DNA from: Lachnospiraceae bacterium
Lineage (GTDB): Bacteria; Bacillota; Clostridia; Lachnospirales; Lachnospiraceae
NCBI GenBank assembly: GCA_902363135.1
Contig: CABIZF010000012.1
Span: 1-64,000, forward strand
Direction of reading: 5' to 3'
DNA: 64,000 bases
Shown here: positions 24,237-31,667 of the stretch, piece by piece
Numbering within the stretch: position 1 is the first letter of the stretch
How the letters are laid out: each line of letters opens with the position of its first letter
Translations under genes and position numbers: made by a program
Notes under the pieces: generated by a model
The model's database searches: none
Told to the model about the DNA's origin: nothing
The model's input: only the letters and a program-made list of their open reading frames with translations

Positions 24237-24479
24237 TTACATTTTCCTGCACTCTTCCCATTTCTGTTTTAATCTCTCGGTTTCTGTTCTTAATTCCTCA
24301 TTCATATTTCTTAATTCCTGTGCATCCTTTTTTAAGTCTTCCATTTCTTTAAGTAATTCTTTTGTCTGGTCTTTGATATCACTTACTGCTTGATATGTTG
24401 ATTCATATAACACATTATTGCTTGCCCCTTTTTTCTGTTTATTAGGCTTTCCACAATACCTTCCAGCTACCAGTCCCAC
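24237..24479 (-). CDS. Small coiled-coil protein
   Basis: An 80-residue protein. Residues about 28-78 form a charged heptad pattern (IKDQTKELLKEMEDLKKD...), predicted as a single coiled coil. The likely start is GTG at 24479, immediately after the TGA of the preceding gene, so the two are coupled. There is no recognisable family. It may be an oligomerising accessory or structural protein of the element. Confidence 0.62.
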   Translation of the reverse strand: MGLVAGRYCGKPNKQKKGASNNVLYESTYQAVSDIKDQTKELLKEMEDLKKDAQELRNMNEELRTETERLKQKWEECRKM

Positions 24480-25127
24480 TCAAACAGGCAAATCCTCACA
24501 ATTTCTTCCTTCAAAAACACTCCATAAAAAATGTCTCAAATTTGTTTCTCCAAATTCTTCCAGTACTTCTTTTTCATCAACCGTTACATGGAGATCCTCA
24601 AATGGATTTGCAACCATTGGCTCTTTCAATTCATCAGTTTTTCCATATAAAATTTTCTGCATTGCCTCGTATGCTACAAAACATCTATCTTCTTCGAAAT
24701 ATACGGGATATTGTTTTACAATCGCTATTGAATGATGTTTCACAAAATAGTCATCATAATTCAAGCTGTCCACACTTCCATCATCTATATGTTCAATCCT
24801 ATCTTTATAATATTGGATTTTGATAGCATGTTTTCTCCCTTGAGTTTTCAGTTTTCCTAAATATTTTTTATAGTCATTAACACTTTTTTGAAGTTTTTTG
24901 TAAGCTCTGTTATATTCTATTGTGACAGCTATTCGACCTTTGAGTTCCTTCCATTCCGGTGTTATCCCAAACATCTCAGCAGTCTCATCCATGATATCTA
25001 TTACTTTCTCAAATGGTGCCTCGAATATGATCTTTCTGACCTCTTCGTTATTTACTTCCTGTTTTTCTTCGTTAGCCATAACTTCAACTTCCTCCTTGTT
25101 ATTCATTTTCACTTCTTTATTCGACAT
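24480..25127 (-). CDS. Hypothetical element protein, 215 residues
   Basis: A soluble, strongly charged protein with a glutamate/lysine/asparagine-rich N-terminus (1-35), a helical middle rich in lysine and tyrosine (about 70-110) and a conserved-looking C-terminal region (FGETNLRHFLWSVFEGRN). I do not recognise it. AGGAGATAAG precedes the ATG. It is the first gene of the minus-strand operon, facing the large palindrome. Confidence 0.7.
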   Translation of the reverse strand: MSNKEVKMNNKEEVEVMANEEKQEVNNEEVRKIIFEAPFEKVIDIMDETAEMFGITPEWKELKGRIAVTIEYNRAYKKLQKSVNDYKKYLGKLKTQGRKHAIKIQYYKDRIEHIDDGSVDSLNYDDYFVKHHSIAIVKQYPVYFEEDRCFVAYEAMQKILYGKTDELKEPMVANPFEDLHVTVDEKEVLEEFGETNLRHFLWSVFEGRNCEDLPV

Positions 25128-25273
25128 AAGTCTTATCTCCTTCCCTTTCTTTTTGATATTTCGAGCATATCACCTATTTCCTAAAAAAACACCGGAAAAC
25201 AGAAATCCTAAATATTGACATAAATTTTAACACAACTTATCAAGTTCGCCATTTAGTCAGTGTTATTTTTATA

Positions 25274-25394
25274 CGCTATTTTTGTAGCACCCAAGTATAC
25301 TTCCCACAAGATTCCTGTCAAGGACAAGCGCTGTGCAATAAGCATCCCTGACAGGATCTTGTTCGGGAAGTATGGGTAGCTAAGCAAAATAGCG
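25274..25394. repeat. 121-bp imperfect palindrome between divergent element genes
   Basis: The arms pair over about 45 nt with small bulges: CGCTATTTT with AAAATAGCG, TAGC with GCTA, ACCC with GGGT, ATACTTCCC with GGGAAGTAT, CAAGAT with ATCTTG, and CCTGTCA with TGACAGG. A loop of about 28 nt is left. It lies between the 215-residue gene and the SprT-like gene. It could be an oriT or single-strand origin, a regulatory cruciform or a nested MITE. Confidence 0.75.
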
Positions 25395-25454
25395 GAGCGG
25401 TATGTTTCCACCAATTGCTAATTTTTAAATATTAATTGTTAGGAGATGTTTGAT

Positions 25455-26105
25455 ATGAAGGAAATTACCAGTTATAACCGGGCTGTGCAGTATCTGAACA
25501 AAGTTTTTAAAATGGTAAATAATGAATATTTTGAGAATGAACTAGAAATGCCTACCATAACCATTCAGTCTACAGTAGGTGCTTACGGTCATGTAACCAT
25601 ATCTAAAGTCTGGAAAACGGACGCAGGAAACGCCAGTTATGAACTAAACATAGGTGCCGACTATCTTAACAGGCCAATTGAAAATATTGTTGCAACACTG
25701 ATTCATGAAGGTTGCCATCTGTATGCAATGCAAAATAAGATCAAAGATACATCGAATCGTGGATGCTATCATAATCGACGCTTTAAAAAACTGGCTGAAG
25801 AACGTGGCTTAATTATCATCCAGCATCCTGTGTATGGATGGACTATAACCCAGCCTTCTGAAAAAACTCTGGATTTTTGCGAAAAAAATGAACTGAGAGA
25901 AGTTCTAATCAACAGAGGGGTTGTATATCAGGGAAATGAAAATGGCAATAAAGGCAAAGGCAGTTCAGGAAATCCGAAGCCGATTGCCAAGAAAGGAAAC
26001 AGTATAAAATGGATCTGCCCTAATTGTGGTGCAATCATCAGGAGTACCCGAAACGTCAACGTAGTCTGTGGAGATTGCAATATTCCATTTACAAAGGTGA
26101 ATTAG
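25455..26105 (+). CDS. SprT-like zinc metalloprotease-domain protein
   Basis: A 216-residue protein. The N-terminal domain has the zinc-protease motif HEGCH (84-88, in ATLIHEGCHLYAMQ) and a downstream YHNRRFKKLAEERGL that could carry the third ligand. This matches the SprT/Spartan fold, whose members cleave DNA-bound proteins. A flexible GNKGKGSSGNPKP linker leads to a C-terminal zinc ribbon (CPNCG...CGDC). AGGAG fits the ATG at 25455 better than the one at 25446, which it abuts. A role in removing the Rep-DNA adduct is an attractive guess only. Confidence 0.83.
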   Translation: MKEITSYNRAVQYLNKVFKMVNNEYFENELEMPTITIQSTVGAYGHVTISKVWKTDAGNASYELNIGADYLNRPIENIVATLIHEGCHLYAMQNKIKDTSNRGCYHNRRFKKLAEERGLIIIQHPVYGWTITQPSEKTLDFCEKNELREVLINRGVVYQGNENGNKGKGSSGNPKPIAKKGNSIKWICPNCGAIIRSTRNVNVVCGDCNIPFTKVN

Positions 26106-26193
26106 CTGAAAGGCGGTTGGATATACCGCCTTTTAAAAATTAATTTTTAGAAAACAAGCAATAAAAAATCTCTGCCTTTTCAACAGAGACTTC

Positions 26194-26427
26194 TCATTCC
26201 TCTTTTGTAATTGTATATTCAAACTGGACTAATTCGCCTATATTACAATTCAACACATATGCCAACTTTGCTAAAGTTTCTAACGTAATCATTTTTCCAT
26301 GGCACACATTGTATATGGTTTTATGTGGAATTTTATAATCCTTAGATAACTGATAACTCGATATGTTTCGCTCTTTTAATTTTTCAAGAAGTAACGTATA
26401 ATTTACTTGTACACCAATGTGAACCAT
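26194..26427 (-). CDS. Cro/CI-type helix-turn-helix regulator
   Basis: A 77-residue protein with the HTH_3/HTH_26 pattern LKERNISSYQLSKDYKIPHKTIYNVCHGKMITLETLAKLAYVL. The start at 26427 begins just before the domain; in-frame sequence up to 26589 overlaps the divergent gene and is not needed. It sits divergent from the BIG2 gene and probably represses it or element functions from the shared 118-bp region. Confidence 0.82.
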   Translation of the reverse strand: MVHIGVQVNYTLLLEKLKERNISSYQLSKDYKIPHKTIYNVCHGKMITLETLAKLAYVLNCNIGELVQFEYTITKEE

Positions 26428-26545
26428 AGAATCAACCCTCAACCCCTTTTTCTCAATTCTATGGCATAAAAAAGGGCTTGAATATGCGAATAAAATCGCA
26501 TATACTGGGTGTATGAAAGTAATTTTACGAAGGGAGACTTGAAGT

Positions 26546-27763
26546 ATGAAAGGTTTCAAAAAACTAGCCGTATGTGGTATGGCTATCATGTTGGGGCTTG
26601 GAAGTCCTGTTGGTAACTCTGTAATGAATGATTTGGGTTATGCAGTGACGGCTGAGGCGGCTGGGAAGGTAGCTTTATCAAGTCGGAAGACTTCCGTGGC
26701 TGTGGGAGGTTCCAAGACCATCTCATTGAAAAATACTAAGGGTAAGGTAAAATGGTCAGTATCCAAGAAGAGTGTTGCTTCGATTAAGGCTAACGGTGCT
26801 TCTGTGAAAGTAAAGGGTAAGAAGGCAGGAACTACCACAATTACCGCCAAGGTAGGAAAGAAATCCTACAAGTGCAAGCTGACAGTCAAGAATGCCCCTA
26901 AGATTAGTAAATCTTCGATTTCTTTGACTAAGGGTAACTCTTATGATCTGACTGTAACGGGTACAGCCTCATCTCCGAAGTGGTCAACATCTAATAAAAA
27001 GGTTGCTACGATTAAGAAGGTGTCTGCTCGGAAATACCGTGTGACAGCTAAATCTTCTGGTACTGCTACTATTAAGGCAAAGGTAAATGGAAAGACTTTA
27101 AAATGTAAAGTAAACGTTCCTAAGAGTTCTTCGGCTACTCAGGCAGCGCCTATTAAGTACCCATCAACCTCTCATAGTTCGGCTAATGGTAAGACATTAT
27201 CATCTGATAAGTGTCTATTACCTAACGGTATGTTTGATCCTACAAAGGTCAAGAAGAAAGGTAACAGCTATCAGGTAGGTAATATTGTATATGGAATGAA
27301 TTTCTCTAATGATAATGTACTTGATTTAAATTTAAGGGATCAGGTTGACCACGATTTTGGGTGTTGTATTTCTATAGGTGTAGACTCTTTTGGTGTGAGT
27401 AAACCAGAGTATAAAAAGGTGCTTATAAACCCTAATGATGTGGTAATAACTGGGTATGATTCATCTCTTATTACTGTCGTTGTAGATGATAAGTCAAACA
27501 AAGCAAATGCCCAGAAAGGGTATGGTGAATTCACAATGAGGGTATATCCATCGGGTAGACGAGGGGGTACTACATACATTACTACTAATTACAGGGGTCT
27601 GATTTTTAAGACAAAAGTAGTTGTGCATGATGATTTTAAAAACACCATTCCAGTAGAGTGTAAGCGTTGTGGTTTTAAATGTGGTGATTGGTATACAGAG
27701 AATGGTTATGATGTAAGTAGATGGATGTACTATGATTTTAAAAGATATCCTTGGATTGATTGA
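26546..27763 (+). CDS. Secreted Ig-like (BIG2) surface protein, element cargo
   Basis: A 405-residue exported protein with a signal peptide (about 1-38). Two BIG2 domains follow at about 40-113 and 116-190, each with the GTTTITAKV-type strand (here GTTTITAKVGKKSYKCKLTV and GTATIKAKVNGKTLKCKVNV). A Ser/Thr-rich linker and a C-terminal domain of about 170 residues follow, with a four-cysteine end (CCISIG...CKRCGFKCGDW). No LPXTG or SLH anchor is visible. GGGAGACTTG precedes the ATG. Codon use is more A/T-ending than in host genes. It probably binds a surface or matrix component. Confidence 0.85.
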   Translation: MKGFKKLAVCGMAIMLGLGSPVGNSVMNDLGYAVTAEAAGKVALSSRKTSVAVGGSKTISLKNTKGKVKWSVSKKSVASIKANGASVKVKGKKAGTTTITAKVGKKSYKCKLTVKNAPKISKSSISLTKGNSYDLTVTGTASSPKWSTSNKKVATIKKVSARKYRVTAKSSGTATIKAKVNGKTLKCKVNVPKSSSATQAAPIKYPSTSHSSANGKTLSSDKCLLPNGMFDPTKVKKKGNSYQVGNIVYGMNFSNDNVLDLNLRDQVDHDFGCCISIGVDSFGVSKPEYKKVLINPNDVVITGYDSSLITVVVDDKSNKANAQKGYGEFTMRVYPSGRRGGTTYITTNYRGLIFKTKVVVHDDFKNTIPVECKRCGFKCGDWYTENGYDVSRWMYYDFKRYPWID

Positions 27764-27774
27764 TTATTTTCTAC

Positions 27775-27803
27775 AGGAGCCTCTTTTCAGAGGCTCCTTT
27801 TTC
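27775..27803 (+). terminator. Terminator after the BIG2 gene
   Basis: AGGAGCCTC pairs with GAGGCTCCT around TTTTCA and is followed by TTTTTCTTTG. Confidence 0.93.
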
Positions 27804-28240
27804 TTTGTCTAATTTTCTTCTCTTCTATTCCTAGACAACGTTGAATATTGTCTGGAATTCGCCTGATTTTCTGAGCTTTTTTCTGGTTTTTTCCGATCAG
27901 TCTAATATATGCAGTACAGGTGGTTGTGTCTCTTGAACTGTCCGCAGTTTCAAACCGTCCCCCACAACCATCTATTTTAAGCTTTAATTTTTTTATACGG
28001 TGTGTTACAATGAAACGAACAAGTAAAGTATATTACTAAGAAAAATATGCATTATTGTAGGTGCTTCAGACAATGCTACCCGGCAAAGCGTTCCCAAAAA
28101 CGTTCCCAAAAATACGTTTTGGAACTGATTATTAAGTTACTTGAATTTTTGAAGTATGTACCTCGAAATCCTTTATTTTACTGGGTTTTCTGAGACATTG
28201 GGGAATATTTCAGGACACCCCATATCTTCATTCTACTCCA
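27804..28240. other. Gene-free right end of the element
   Basis: No gene seen. It holds a two-tier hairpin at 27921-27970 (TGGTTGTG/CACAACCA enclosing TTGAACTG/CAGTTTCAA) and the right arm-type repeat at 28086-28113. The rest is AT-rich spacer up to attR. It is probably the attP regulatory region, possibly with a small RNA. Confidence 0.5.
28086..28113. repeat. Right arm-type repeat
   Basis: Identical over 28 bp, in the same orientation, to 18881-18908, with two CGTTCCCAAAAA units. It lies about 130 bp inside attR. Confidence 0.7.
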
Positions 28241-28284
28241 TTCGGGACGCAGAGGTCGCAGGTTCAAATCCTGTCGCATCGACT
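28241..28284 (+). repeat. attR core (host tRNA-Pro 3' half)
   Basis: 44 bp identical to positions 18531-18574 of intact tRNA-Pro copy 1, including the GCAGG/CCTGT T stem. No 5' tRNA half precedes it. It is the displaced 3' half of the original second tRNA. Confidence 0.9.
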
Positions 28285-28291
28285 TCTTACA

Positions 28292-28336
28292 AAAGACCGG
28301 AAACACTGATAAAATCAAGGTTTCCGGTCTTTTTTA
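28292..28336 (+). terminator. Original host terminator of the second tRNA-Pro
   Basis: AAAGACCGGAAAC pairs with GTTTCCGGTCTTT, followed by T residues. It resembles the terminator after tRNA copy 1, confirming that this flank is the former tRNA 3' flank. Confidence 0.88.
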
Positions 28337-28337
28337 G

Positions 28338-28424
28338 TAAAGCGGACATTTGCAATCCATCCCTGCAGCTCTGCTGACAGGGCCTAGCTTCGCTACTTGC
28401 TCATGAACGCAGTCGCTTCGCGAT
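28338..28424 (+). repeat. Dispersed intergenic repeat A, copy 2
   Basis: 87 bp, differing at only a few positions from 12028-12114. It lies between the tRNA terminator and the alpha/beta hydrolase gene. Confidence 0.8.
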
Positions 28425-28450
28425 TTGCGTTCAAAAAAACGAGGTGTCAT

Positions 28451-29059
28451 ATGAAATTTGTCTTTTTACATGGATTAGGACAGACTGCACATGACTGGCA
28501 GTCGGTCATTCACCAGTCTTCGCTCTCCGATGCAGACTGCCCGGAGCTTTTTTCTTTCGCAGAAAACGACTTTACTTATTCCGGCATTTTATCCGGTCTG
28601 GAACGTTTCTATGCAAATGCATCGGAACCATTCGTACTCTGCGGACTTTCCCTTGGTGCACTTCTGGCACTTGATTATACGATCCGGCATCCGGAACAAA
28701 TATCGTCTCTTATCTTAGTTGGTGCGCAGTACAAGGTACCAACCAGACTGATCGATTTTCAGAATCTGATCTTCCGCTGTATGCCAGAGAACGCATTTAC
28801 CGACATGGGACTTTCCAAACATGACACGATTAAACTGTCCCATTCCATGCGCATGCTTGATTTCAGCCCGAAGCTTTCCAAAATCCACTGTTCGGTGTCC
28901 GTCATCTGTGGTAAAAAGGATCGTGCAAATCTCAAAGCCGCAAAACAGCTGCACGCACTCCTGCCGCAATCCCATCTGCATATCATCCCCAACGCCGGAC
29001 ACGAAGTCAATAAGGATGCGCCAAAAGCACTTGCCGCACTGATCAAGAACTGCATCTGA
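28451..29059 (+). CDS. Alpha/beta hydrolase
   Basis: A 202-residue cytoplasmic hydrolase. It has an oxyanion segment FLHGLGQT at the N-terminus, nucleophile elbow GLSLGA, an acid in CGKKDRAN, and the histidine of NAGHEVNKDAP. GAGGTG precedes the ATG at 28451; in-frame codons from 28397 fall in a dispersed repeat. The substrate is unknown (esterase or lipase-like). Confidence 0.85.
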   Translation: MKFVFLHGLGQTAHDWQSVIHQSSLSDADCPELFSFAENDFTYSGILSGLERFYANASEPFVLCGLSLGALLALDYTIRHPEQISSLILVGAQYKVPTRLIDFQNLIFRCMPENAFTDMGLSKHDTIKLSHSMRMLDFSPKLSKIHCSVSVICGKKDRANLKAAKQLHALLPQSHLHIIPNAGHEVNKDAPKALAALIKNCI

Positions 29060-29085
29060 GTACATGCCATAACGTGTGTTTATTT

Positions 29086-29751
29086 TTATAATCCCATCTT
29101 TTCCTTCACAACCAGCAGACTTTCGCACACTGCGATCGTCATCTTTTCGATCTCCTCGGTCGGCTGCAGCATATCCGGTACCATGACCGGCATCATACCA
29201 CCTGCATATGCAGCGCGAATACCGTTGTAGGAGTCCTCGATCACAATCGTTTTTTCCGGCTTCGCGCCAAGTGCTGCGCATGCAGTCAGGAAAATTTCCG
29301 GGTGCGGCTTGCTGTGACTGACCATATCTCCGCAAATGACCTGATCGAAGTAGTCACGAATGCCTGCATCCTTCAGTTCCTTTAAGACGCTCGCCTGCGC
29401 TGTCGAAGTTGCCAGCGCAACCGGAATGTGTGACTCCTTTAAAGCGGCAAGCAGCTCCCGGCCTCCCTTTTTCACCGTCAGGCTCTGCTCATAATACGGT
29501 CCAAAAAACAGTGCCCGCATTTCCTGCTTATATACCGCATACGGAAAATCCTCCCCATAGGTATCCAGAAAAATACGCACCGTCGCCTCCTGGTTCAGTC
29601 CGAGGCACTTTCGGCATGTATCCTCAATGTGAGGAATTCCATACTTTTTTGCCACCTCCTGCCAGCACGCCACAACGACCTTCTCCGTATCAAAGATCAC
29701 GCCATCCATATCAAATAATACTGCCGAAAACTCCGGAAACTGTTTTTCCAT
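29086..29751 (-). CDS. HAD-superfamily phosphatase/phosphoglucomutase-like
   Basis: A 221-residue subclass I HAD enzyme. It has the nucleophile motif VLFDMDGVIFDTE, motif II ATSTAQ, a lysine in SHSKPHPEIF, and acidic motif IV VIEDSYNGIRAA. A helical cap lies at about 20-85. It resembles beta-phosphoglucomutase and sugar-phosphate phosphatases. The substrate is not fixed. It is monocistronic, with GAGG upstream of the ATG. Confidence 0.87.
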   Translation of the reverse strand: MEKQFPEFSAVLFDMDGVIFDTEKVVVACWQEVAKKYGIPHIEDTCRKCLGLNQEATVRIFLDTYGEDFPYAVYKQEMRALFFGPYYEQSLTVKKGGRELLAALKESHIPVALATSTAQASVLKELKDAGIRDYFDQVICGDMVSHSKPHPEIFLTACAALGAKPEKTIVIEDSYNGIRAAYAGGMMPVMVPDMLQPTEEIEKMTIAVCESLLVVKEKMGL

Positions 29752-29807
29752 GATGTATTATCCTCATCTTTCTGTAATTTACTACACTTTCGCTGTATAA
29801 AATGCGT

Positions 29808-29841
29808 AAAAGGCAGCTCTCGTTTGAAAGGACTGCCTTTT
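29808..29841 (-). terminator. Terminator after the toxin gene
   Basis: AAAAGGCAG pairs with CTGCCTTTT across a 16-nt loop just past the toxin stop codon. Confidence 0.7.
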
Positions 29842-29843
29842 CT

Positions 29844-30122
29844 CTACATATTAAAAATGTCCGCATGCGAACCTGTATCTATCAATGTTAATGTCAGGAT
29901 ATCATCCTCAAGCAAATATACAAGAAGCCAATCTGGCTTTATATGACATTCACGGAAGCCCTGAAATCTGCCGCTCAATCCATGATCATGATATTTCTCT
30001 TCTAGTTGCCTTCCTTGGCGTAAAGCATCAACAACTTCATCAAGAAGTGAAAGATTCAGCCCTCGCTTTTTCATAAGTCTGTAGCTCTTTTTATATGCAG
30101 TTGTAAACTTAACCTCGTACAT
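29844..30122 (-). CDS. YafQ-type mRNA interferase toxin
   Basis: A 92-residue RelE/ParE-superfamily toxin starting MYEVKFTTAYKKSYRLMKKRG. The C-terminal LIDTGSHADIF matches the catalytic histidine segment of YafQ, a ribosome-dependent mRNA endonuclease. It lies 2 bp after the antitoxin stop, so it is coupled. The antitoxin should neutralise it and the complex should repress the operon. Confidence 0.9.
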   Translation of the reverse strand: MYEVKFTTAYKKSYRLMKKRGLNLSLLDEVVDALRQGRQLEEKYHDHGLSGRFQGFRECHIKPDWLLVYLLEDDILTLTLIDTGSHADIFNM

Positions 30123-30124
30123 TT

Positions 30125-30397
30125 TTATTCTTCCAATGCCTTCTTCAATTCATCCATACTGGTATATCCCTTGATTGCAGGATCCCGTGAAATACGTTTG
30201 GCTTCTTCCATCGCATCCAATGTTTTCTGCGTAAAATGAGGCATTTCTACTTTAAATGGAATACCTCCACGAAGGACACACTGATGAAGAAAAAGGTTCA
30301 CGGCACTGGACATATCAAGTCCCAGATCTTTAAATAAGTCAGTAGCCTGTTTCTTTATATCTGCATCAATCCGAATCTGAGTTGGAGCTGTTGCCAC
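30125..30397 (-). CDS. RelB/DinJ-family antitoxin
   Basis: A 90-residue antitoxin with an N-terminal ribbon-helix-helix (TQIRIDADIKKQATDLFKDLG) for operator binding and a C-terminal toxin-wrapping helix. The likely start is GTG at 30397 with AAAGGCGGT upstream; a TTG at 30415 is the alternative. It pairs with the YafQ-type toxin downstream. Confidence 0.88.
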   Translation of the reverse strand: MATAPTQIRIDADIKKQATDLFKDLGLDMSSAVNLFLHQCVLRGGIPFKVEMPHFTQKTLDAMEEAKRISRDPAIKGYTSMDELKKALEE

Positions 30398-30562
30398 AAT
30401 ATCACCGCCTTTCAACTATATAATAATCATTTTAGTATACATTGTCAACCGTTTATTCTTTTTCAGGTTTTTAAAACCACTTGCGGTTTTCTCCTTTATT
30501 CTGCTAAAATAACACTTAGATACCTAACTATTTTCAAAAGTTTTTAAACAGGAGTTTTTTTT

Positions 30563-31552
30563 ATGATTACACTGAACGATTACCTCTACTCCGGAGACAC
30601 TCTGCTCCGGATTCTGCAAAAATACATTGAAGATTTACGGAAAGAAGCACGCAAGACCCACAATGAGATCGACCTCGTACACTGCAATTTTCTCCTCCAG
30701 ATCCGGGAGCTGCTTGAGCACAATGATTTCCTGACTGCCCAGTCACAGCAGATTCGGGAATTCTACAAATATATGGCGCGGGAATATCCGTTTCTTGCCT
30801 TCACATTTAAAGGGCGTATCAAGTCCCTTATCCGGGCAGAAGAAAAATTTAACGGCTATATTGTCGAATTCATTTATGACTATTATACGCAGCATGGAAC
30901 TTATCCGCCGCTCTCGGAGCTGAAGAACCGCCTGAGCTGTTTCCGGGATTTCATTGCCTACCGGATCGTCATTTCCATGCCGCGCTGTCATCTGGAACGT
31001 GAAGAAGACCGGGAAGCGCAGGAGCTAAAGTATCTGTATGAGATTGCAAATATCCTTCCCTCCTTTTTGGAGGAGCGAGGCTTCACGGTCGAACCTGCAA
31101 ATGGGATAAAAGAGAGCTCCTCTCCACTGCTGAACGAAGACGCTAAGCCTTATTACCGGGACTACATCTGCGAGCAGAATGTCTACGGCTACCAGTCTCT
31201 TCACATTACGTTCTATGACAACAGCTCCCGCTCCTACATGGAAGTACAGCTTCGCACCAAACGCATGGACGACATTGCCGAAATCGGACCGGCCAACCAT
31301 CTTGGCTATGAAAAGCGTCAGGAAAATGAGCGTGCCAGAAGAGACGCCATTCCGGTCGGAGAAAATATCTACTTTGATGAAGCCTATGAGCGCGGCATGC
31401 AGCTGCTCCAGCTCGACCTCTCCAGTCTCGATGTAAACATGTTCTCCGCCATGAACAACAGCCTGATCAATGACGGCTGCGGTCTCTACCGCGGACGGCT
31501 GATTCTGCCGTACGAGCATTTGTCGCGGTTCCAGAATGATTTGATCGACTGA
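30563..31552 (+). CDS. RelA/SpoT-domain (p)ppGpp synthetase-like protein
   Basis: A 329-residue protein with a helical N-terminus and a synthetase domain (about 75-250). Conserved blocks are FKGRIKSLIRAEEKF, FIAYRIVIS, YGYQSLHITFYD and MEVQLRTKRMDDIAEIGPANHLGYE. It lacks the HD hydrolase and the TGS/ACT regulatory region, so it is a small alarmone-synthetase-type protein, with an unusually large insertion before the YQSLH block. It is divergent from the toxin-antitoxin pair. Catalysis is inferred. Confidence 0.82.
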   Translation: MITLNDYLYSGDTLLRILQKYIEDLRKEARKTHNEIDLVHCNFLLQIRELLEHNDFLTAQSQQIREFYKYMAREYPFLAFTFKGRIKSLIRAEEKFNGYIVEFIYDYYTQHGTYPPLSELKNRLSCFRDFIAYRIVISMPRCHLEREEDREAQELKYLYEIANILPSFLEERGFTVEPANGIKESSSPLLNEDAKPYYRDYICEQNVYGYQSLHITFYDNSSRSYMEVQLRTKRMDDIAEIGPANHLGYEKRQENERARRDAIPVGENIYFDEAYERGMQLLQLDLSSLDVNMFSAMNNSLINDGCGLYRGRLILPYEHLSRFQNDLID

Positions 31553-31593
31553 ATGCCGGGCAAATAAGCAATATAAAGTGCTGCAAAAAACAT

Positions 31594-31621
31594 GGGCGCA
31601 GGTCATCCATAACCTGCGCCC
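31594..31621 (-). terminator. Terminator between RelA/SpoT gene and fucI
   Basis: GGGCGCAGGT pairs with ACCTGCGCCC. On the minus strand a T run (ATGTTTTTTGC) follows, so it ends the fucose operon. It may also stop the convergent plus-strand gene. Confidence 0.78.
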
Positions 31622-31667
31622 TCTGTTCTTTCTCTTCTGTTTTTAGCGAAAAATACTATTCTGGATC

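Larger units (their letters stand above)
18684..28284. mobile_element. Integrated CRESS-Rep element (integrase, Xis, Rep, FtsK-like) in tRNA-Pro
   Basis: About 9.6 kb, visibly more AT-rich than its flanks, bounded by a 44-bp direct repeat of the tRNA-Pro 3' half. Minus-strand backbone, in transcription order: two proteins of unknown function, a structured leader, a 126-residue protein, a membrane protein, an FtsK/TcpA-like ATPase, a rolling-circle origin, a CRESS-type Rep, a 96-residue protein, an excisionase-like protein and a tyrosine integrase. Plus-strand genes are a SprT-like protease and a BIG2 surface protein. There is no classical relaxase, mating-pair apparatus, capsid or terminase gene. 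The layout resembles actinomycete AICEs or an integrative plasmid. Confidence 0.9.

Noticed and set aside
18684..28284. Integrated prophage or filamentous phage
   Set aside because: No capsid, terminase, coat or lysis genes. The Rep and FtsK-like ATPase could suggest a filamentous phage, but no Zot-like or coat protein is present.
28156..28377. Open frame spanning attR
   Set aside because: It crosses the att core, the host terminator and repeat A, and has no ribosome binding site.
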